Shown here: piece after piece, positions 57,800 to 64,000 of the stretch
Layout: each line of letters opens with the position of its first letter
Numbering within the stretch: position 1 is the stretch's first letter
Made by a program: the position numbers and the translations under genes
Assembly: GCA_003508835.1 (NCBI GenBank)
Contig: PUFA01000092.1
Coordinates: 6,181,501-6,245,500 of the forward strand
From: Eonycteris spelaea
Lineage: Eukaryota; Chordata; Mammalia; Chiroptera; Pteropodidae
Length of the DNA: 64,000 nucleotides
Reading direction: 5' to 3'
The notes under the pieces: generated by a model
What the model was told of the DNA's origin: nothing
Database searches by the model: none
What the model saw: only the letters and a program-made list of their open reading frames with translations

Positions 57800-58370
57800 A
57801 AGTCCTCACTTAATGTTGATAGGTTCTTGGAAACTGTGGCTTTAAGTGAAACAACGTATAATGAAATCAATTTTACCGTAGTCTAATTAATACAAACAAG
57901 AGTTAGGTTCCTACAACATACTTCTGGTCACAAAAACACCACCAAACTTCTAAACAAAGACTCAGAACATTTCTAATATTAAACAATGAAATAAATGTGA
58001 GCTATATATACACTTAAGAATGATTAATAAACTGTTAGAAATTATTTTTCAACCTGCCTATCCAGAGTTGTGAGTGGCTGGAGGCTACTCAGGGTGCAAG
58101 GCTGGAAATAGCCCTGGACAAGGCACCATTGTATCACTCAACATACATACCCACATTCATTCAGATGGGGACAATTTAGACACGCTAGTTAAATCAAAGT
58201 GCACATCTTTGGGATGTGGGAGGAAACTGAAGTACCCGGAGAAAACCCACACAGACATGGGGAGAACGTTTAGATTCCACACAGTGGCTCTCAGCACAAA
58301 TCAATTTTTCTCATTAAGTTATGACTAAACAATGATAACAAAATGACTTTATTCGAGGACCTGTAGTATT
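57800..58370. mobile_element. Old DNA transposon with inverted ends
   Basis: The left end 'aagtcctcacttaatg' (57800) mirrors the right end '...ctttattcgaggacct' (58348-58363). The interior at about 58195-58280 carries a stretch I recognise from transposons in many vertebrates ('tctttgggatgtgggaggaa', 'gagaaaacccacacagacat'). An 84-codon frame across it is not a gene. Superfamily unresolved (hAT-like is possible). Confidence 0.55.
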
Positions 58371-58689
58371 TGTTTATGTATTAATCAGTTGATGGACGAT
58401 TATTTGGAAACAATGTAAAACATTCCTTGCCTTTCGTTAGAGTTTTTGATTGAGTCTATTTTTTTTGATACAGAATAGCTGTCCCTACTCTCTTGTGGTT
58501 TCCATTTGCATGGAATGTCGCTTTTCATCCCTTTGCTTTCAGCCTGTGTCTTTAAAGCTGAAGTCTCCTGTATGTATCATATAATTAGATCCTGTTTTTA
58601 TTTTATCCATTCAGCAATTCTGTCTTTTGACTGTAAAAGTTAAACCATTTACATTTAAAGTAATTATTGACAGTTAAGGGGTTACTACT

Positions 58690-58740
58690 GTCATCTTGTT
58701 AATTTCTTTTCTTTTCTTTTTTTTTCTTTTCTTTTTTTTA
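58690..58740. repeat. T-rich (TTTTC)n simple repeat
   Basis: Irregular runs of TTTTC at about 58705-58740. Confidence 0.85.
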
Positions 58741-58769
58741 TGTTTTGCAGTTCCCTGGGGAGGTAATAA

Positions 58770-59046
58770 GTTTACATAGAGTCAAGAGGGTGGAACCATC
58801 ATGATTAGTGTTCTTATAAGAAGAGGAAGAGCCTCATCTCTGCTTGCCCACAAAGAAGACATCCTGTGAGCATACAGAAATGGTGGTTGCCTACAAGCCA
58901 AGACAAGAGGCCTCAGAATGTAACCTACCCTAGTAACACCTTGATCTTAGATTTTCCAGGCTCCAGAACTGTGAAAAATAAATTTATTTTATTTAAGTTG
59001 CCCAGCCTATAGTATTTTGTTATGTCAGCCTAAGCTGACTAAGACA
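58770..59046 (+). mobile_element. MaLR-type LTR fragment
   Basis: 'attagtgttcttataagaag', '...ttagattttccaggctccag', 'aactgtgaaaaataaattta' and 'gtcagcctaagctgactaag' are the standard 3' half of MLT/MST LTRs. Confidence 0.7.
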
Positions 59047-59244
59047 ATAAATTTTAACAATTAAATTCAAGCAGAGGTAGTTTTTGAGACCAGTCTGAGA
59101 TTTGCCCTGACTCAGGAGGGCTCTTCTTAGGTCTCTCTTTCACTGATTCTGTCTAGTGAACTGGCTGGCCTCTGGTTCTGCTTGTCATTCATTATTAAGA
59201 GGAGCTATTGTTTTTGAGAGTGCCCTTAATTTAGTAAAGTGTTA

Positions 59245-59694
59245 ATTTCTTTAATATACACAAATCAATTATAAAAAGAAAAAACCCATTGGAACAAAGG
59301 GCAAAACATATGAACAGATGGATTTAAAAAGGAAATATATGTTTTAAACATATAAACAGATTGTCAACCTCATTTATAATTTAAAAAATTCAAATCAGAG
59401 CTATACAAAGATTACACTATCATGTGCAAAATTGGCAAAGATAATAAATATTGATAACATAGTCTCAACATTGCTGGTGAGAACAAATTATTACAACAAT
59501 CCTGAACAGTGCTGTGGCAATACCTATTAAAATTGCAAAAACCTATATCCTTAAACAACTTCTAAGGATTTATCCTGGAGATATATTGGCATAGGTGGAA
59601 GATGACATATGTACTCATTCGTACTTGCTGCACTGTTTATAATACTAAAAAGCTGAAAAACTTCCAATAAGGGGTTGTTTAAATAAATTATGGT
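59245..59694 (+). mobile_element. Old L1 fragment, left part (split by an LTR)
   Basis: 'tcaaatcagagctatacaaa', 'ctaaggatttatcctggaga' and 'cactgtttataatactaaaa' through 'aaataaattatggtacatta', continued at 60235. Confidence 0.65.
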
Positions 59695-60234
59695 ACATTA
59701 GTTTGTGGCAGATTGCCTCAGTGCCCCCATTTCTTTGGACTTTCCTGTTTCAAGCCCTTTGCCATGTCATTTTGTAGTGCTCTTCCACTATGGGGGGGGG
59801 GGGTGTAATTCCCTGTGCCTGGCTTTAGCATCTGAGTCACTTTAGCTGAAAGCATGTTGACAGGTACTTATAAGCTGCATCCTAAAAAGGACTTAATGTG
59901 AATTTGGCTTGCTTTCTCTTGTGCTTCTACTGTTGTCATGAGAATAACAAGCTTAGGCTATGTCACTGGTCTTTGGAGGAAGGTAATAGACATTTGGAAC
60001 AGAACTATCTTTAAATAAGGTGTTCCAGTCAACCCAACCTAGAGTAGAATCCTCCAGGCAACTTGTGAAAGCATGAACAGATCCAAATTAGCAGTTTTCC
60101 AAACAAGTCCAACCTAGATCATCCAATCCTCAGCCAACCTACAGGTACATAAGCTATACTGATAAAGAATTGTTGTGTTGAGTCATCGATTTTTGAGGTA
60201 GCTTATTGCATAACAACAGATAGCTAATACATTA
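59695..60234. repeat. 6-bp target duplication around the LTR
   Basis: ACATTA at 59695-59700 and 60229-60234 brackets the LTR at 59701-60228. Confidence 0.6.
59701..60228 (+). mobile_element. MLT1-type solo LTR inserted into the L1
   Basis: Starts 'gtttgtggcagattgcctca' and ends with 'gcttattgcataacaacaga' then 'tagctaat', recognisable as an MLT1-like LTR. A G11-type run occurs at about 59801-59811. Flanked by ACATTA on both sides. Confidence 0.65.
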
Positions 60235-60560
60235 ATGCAGTGGATATCATCTACTTATAATAGAGTTCTTTATTAAACTAATAAGGAATAATCTATGAAA
60301 CTTATGGTTCAGCTAATAAAGTACAGAACAATATGCAGTGTTTAATTATTTGTGAAAATAAATTTTCATACATGTGCATAAACTATAACTGGAAGAATAC
60401 ATATAAAAACCTGATAAAAGTTGGTTCCTGTGGACTGGTTAACTGGATAGCTGAGGAACAAGAAAGGAAGAAGACTTTTCTTTTGGATAGCTTTCTGTTA
60501 CTTTTGAATTCTCAACTGTTTAAATGCACCGTATATTTTTAAAAATAAATTATTTATAAA
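60235..60560 (+). mobile_element. Old L1 fragment, right part
   Basis: Continues the L1 after the LTR: 'ataactggaagaatacatat', '...tttaaatgcaccgtatattt', 'ttaaaaataaattatttata'. The 69-codon frame in it is L1 debris. Confidence 0.6.
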
Positions 60561-60944
60561 ACTCAGGTTATTCATAGTGCTCCAAATTCTTCTATCATCG
60601 AATAGAGCAGAAAAATATTCTAAAATCCATTAGATTTTTCTTCCTTTACAAGTGCCATTTTTTTTTTTTGCTTAGATAATTGTAGATTCTTTACTTTTCC
60701 CTTAAATTGGAATTTCAACACTATTTGTCTAGTTGTACAACTATAATTTATTATTATTTCTTGATAGCTAGAATATATGTATAAAGAATTATTAAAACTC
60801 AATAAAAAACAGCTCATTAAAAATGAGTGCATGAATTAGTCAGGCATTTCATAAAAGAATATACACAGGTGGCAAATAAAAAAAAAAAAAAAATAAAAAA
60901 TTGATCAATTAAAAGAAAAATAAGATGCTACTACACACCTTTTA

Positions 60945-61660
60945 AAAATCTAAAATTAAAAAGTCTAATACTATCAAGTGTTGGAAGGACGTGAAGCAAC
61001 TAAAACTCCTCAAGTGTTGGTGGTAATGTAAAATGGTATAACCACCTTGGAAAACAGTTTGACAATTCCTGAAAAAGTTAAAAATGAATCTGCCATGTGA
61101 CAGAACCATTCCACCTCTTGTTATTTACCTAAGAGAAACGAAAGCATATGTCCACACAAAGACTTGAACACTAATGTTTATTGCACCTTATTATGTGATA
61201 GCTCCAAACTGGAAATAGTCCAAATGTCTACCAACAGAGAAAAGAATAAACAAAATGTCCTATATCCATACCATAGAATGCTACTCAGAAAAAAAGGGGA
61301 TGGGATGAGTATAAATTACTGATGCTGCTAACAACGTGGATATATCTCAAATTAATTGTGTTGAGAGAAAGAAGCCAGATAAAAAAGAGCATACACTATA
61401 TGATTCCACTTACATAAAATTCTAGGAAATTCAAACTAATTTATAGTGACAGAAATCAAATTAACGGTTGCTTGGGGATGGATCGGGGTGAGGGTGACAT
61501 GTGTGGATGGAGGGATAACAAAAGGTCTTGAGGAAACTTTTGAGGGTGATGAATATGTTCATTTTCTTGACTGTAATGATGATTTCAAAGGTTTATGCAT
61601 GTCAAAACTTGCCAAGTTGTACAATTAATTATATGCAAAAGAAAATTAAAAAAGAAACCA
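60945..61660 (+). mobile_element. Old L1 3' end
   Basis: 'caagtgttggtggtaatgta', 'ttatttacctaagagaaacg', '...atagaatgctactcagaaaa', 'gttgcttggggatggatcgg', '...gtcaaaacttgccaagttgt' in ORF2-end to 3'UTR order. Confidence 0.75.
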
Positions 61661-61844
61661 AGTGTTGGGATTTGTAAAGCTGAGTAGTAGGTATACAGGT
61701 TTCTGTTGCACTATTTTCTGTTGTTGATTACGTGTTTTCTATATTTAATAACAAAATATTTTAATAAAAAACAACTAGATTTCCCATACTTGAGTTAAAT
61801 AAACTAGTGGAAACAACGTTTTCATAAAAGCAGGGCCCTTGTCC

Positions 61845-61936
61845 ATTTATTCACCATTGCAGGTTCTCAGTACAGTGCTTAGCACTCTTTACATTTTATT
61901 CACCATTGCAGCCTCGGTTCTCAGTACAGTGCTTAG
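61845..61936. repeat. Direct duplication, unit about 38-44 bp
   Basis: 'attcaccattgcag' plus 'ggttctcagtacagtgctta' occurs at about 61845-61882 and again at about 61893-61936. The second copy has an extra 'cctc'. Confidence 0.9.
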
Positions 61937-62134
61937 AATTACTCATCAAACACTCTAAAATTATTTATCTAATAAAAATGAATAAATCCAATTTACTCAT
62001 CATAACTGATTATTATTATTATTTTTATTTTGAAGAAGCTTCCAATTCTTTATGGTAAAGCTTGAAAATTATGGAAAGGCTCTAGAGTGACTGCCCATAC
62101 TGTGGAGGGTGGTTGTGGAGATTACCAGAAACCT

Positions 62135-62760
62135 CTATAATAGACAGGAGTCCATGAGGGATATGTTCCATGATCCTCATTAAATGCCTGAAATTGTGGA
62201 TAGTACTGAACCCTATATAAAATGTTTTTTCTATATATACATACCTATGATAAAATCTAATTGATAAACTAAGCAATTTCATGGATTAGATGATTTGTTT
62301 TTGCAGTAGAACAGAATATGATTCTTTTTCTTTCATTATTAAGTCAAGAATTTTCACCTTTTCACTGAAAGGAAGCACTTTATGGCTTATCTGTGGCATA
62401 TCCAAATTGCCGGTATCATTTCTCTCTTGCTTTGGGGGTCATTATTAAATAAAATAAGGGTTACTTGAATATGATTACTTCAATACCACAACAAATATCT
62501 GATAACTGAGATGGCTACTAATTGATTAATATGGGAAGGGAGCATGTACACAGTGTGGATATGTTGGACAAAGGGATGATTCACAACCCTGGCAGGCTGG
62601 AGCAACACAACATGAGATTTCATCAAGCTACTCAGAATGGTGCAAAGTTTAAAATTTATGAATTATTTATCTCTGGATTTCCATTTAGTATTTTGGACCA
62701 GGGTTGACCATAGGTAATAAAGTATGGAAAGTGAAACCACAGATAAGGGGGACTACTACA
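62135..62760 (-). mobile_element. Tigger7/MER44-like DNA transposon, internally deleted
   Basis: The right end 'cagataagggggactactac' is the complement of the expected 'cagtagtcccccttat' start. On the minus strand the leader continues with the 'ggaccagggttgaccat' region in reverse, 'gggatgattcacaaccctgg', then a transposase-start relic at about 62340-62450 ('cttttcactgaaaggaagca'), then the other end near 62140-62215. Transposase is mostly missing and broken. Confidence 0.7.
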
Positions 62761-64000
62761 TATGCATGTGTGTGAGTGTATACACACACACTTGATTTAG
62801 GCAGCTTGCAGCAACAAAACACTACTGATTGTTTACAGGTGATGTGGATTATTGAACACTTGCTGGTCAGTATCTGCGCCACACTTGTTGTAAACTATTT
62901 TGAACATCGAACCTTTTCAAATGTAATCACATCTATCCCTCCTGGGTTCAAATACCTGCCGATGTCACACATTCTTTCGGCAGGCTTTTGTACCAGTTCA
63001 ATATAGGCATCCTTTGGCATACACTCTGCACCCAACTCCTGTAGTCTACCATCATCCACATTGTTCAGGCTATATGATTTGACACTGGCTTGATTTTATC
63101 TCCCTAGTTAAACTCTTTAACTCCTTTTTCTTTATTTCCACCACCAAAGTAATGTGGTAAATTACTATTTCAAAATATACCATCTTTTTAGTCCTCTCTT
63201 CCTGGGCTTTTACATGGGGATCTAAACGAAATCTGATAAATATTTACCTATTGGCTTGATATTTCAGGTAGTGCTAGCAGGCCACTTACTGACCTATGTG
63301 CTTTAGCTCACTGGGTAAGACATAAAATATATTAGAGAAGCCTGAGTCATGTAACAAACTCTGGCCCAAGTCTATCTGCTGAACCTTTGCCATGGACATG
63401 CAATAGATTGCCTGTCAATGTGCCAGGATTAGAAATTTTTTTAAGAAAAAGTTCTGGCTTTGGAGGTGGCTCTGTTTGGAAGATAAAGTGAATACTACAA
63501 ATAAGGCACATTAGTAAACATTAATTGAACTGTATAAAATTTAATTGAAATTAACTGAATTTGGATGGTGGCTACAATTGTAACTGCTCCCATTTTTGGC
63601 TGAATTCCAGTTTTGGTTTAGCATCCAGTTTGGGTGAGAACTAGAGAAATGGAAAATCTTCAGCGTCACCTTCAAAGTTGAATTAATTTACATTAGAATA
63701 AGAGTATTAGGTAATGTTGCTGATTTAAATATTTATCACAATTTCCTTTGACAAGACAGTATTTTAACAAAATAAGCCAGGTTCTTCTTTAAACAAATAA
63801 GTTCACTGTTCTATCCTTTAGGTCTTTTTCAGTTTCCTTACAGTCAGATTTGACTCTTCAATCTAGGATTATTAGAATTTCTCTCAGGCATATTTTAAAA
63901 TATAGAAGTTATCTATAATGTTATAATGTTTAGAATTATAAATGTCTGTATTCTCACCTTTATATTGAATAAATCACCAATTTTATAGATTCTAACTCTT
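62761..64000. other. No gene identified
   Basis: A short (TG/CA) stretch at about 62763-62791. The remainder has no recognised repeat, exon or promoter up to the window edge. Confidence 0.5.

Noticed and set aside
62776..63006. 76-codon frame beginning in a CA repeat
   Set aside because: Starts in simple repeat sequence, no recognisable protein.

Overview
This is a vertebrate, almost certainly mammalian, genomic window. It is AT-rich, has one CpG island and is dominated by decayed interspersed repeats. No bacterial-type gene organisation, CRISPR array or phage feature is present. The one protein-coding gene I can support is IBTK on the minus strand. Its first coding exon is cut by the left edge (1-161), intron 1 fills about 190-7373, and a CpG-island promoter with a non-coding exon 1 lies at about 7.0-8.1 kb. 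The remaining ~56 kb is upstream, apparently intergenic DNA. In human, the stretch upstream of IBTK runs toward TPBG, and no second gene is visible here.

The host is probably a fruit bat (Pteropodidae). At 12070-12287 a tRNA-like head with Pol III A and B boxes is fused to a 5S rRNA-like body, followed by an A/T-rich tail and a 10-bp target-site duplication. At about 33862-33996 there is a nearly full-length 5S rRNA-derived retroposon on the minus strand. 5S-derived SINEs and a tRNA/5S hybrid SINE (the MEG families) are described from megabats. No Alu, B1/B2, carnivore SINEC, Bov or similar lineage-specific SINE was seen. All L1 pieces look old and truncated, which fits the reported loss of L1 activity in megabats.

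Layout: 0-8.1 kb, IBTK 5' end and promoter, with L1, MIR and Tigger1 remnants in intron 1. 8-16 kb, a nested mosaic: an old L1 interrupted by the hybrid SINE, a Tigger2-like transposon and a probable LTR, with a separate solo LTR beside it. 16-30 kb, mostly low-information DNA with a perfect 25-bp-arm inverted repeat (20729-20786), a second Tigger1 derivative, an AT palindrome and CTCF-like motifs. 30-45 kb, MIR and L1 fragments, the 5S retroposon and compound microsatellites. 45-64 kb, L1 copies split by MaLR-type LTRs, a 1.5-kb L1 3' portion, and at least two more DNA transposons.

I found no convincing new biological system. The most informative items are the hybrid tRNA/5S SINE, the perfect inverted repeat, the tandem duplication and paired CCAAT boxes near the IBTK promoter, and the layered insertion history. 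Repeat family names come from recognising consensus-like sequence by eye. Class-level calls are firmer than subfamily names, and most boundaries are approximate.
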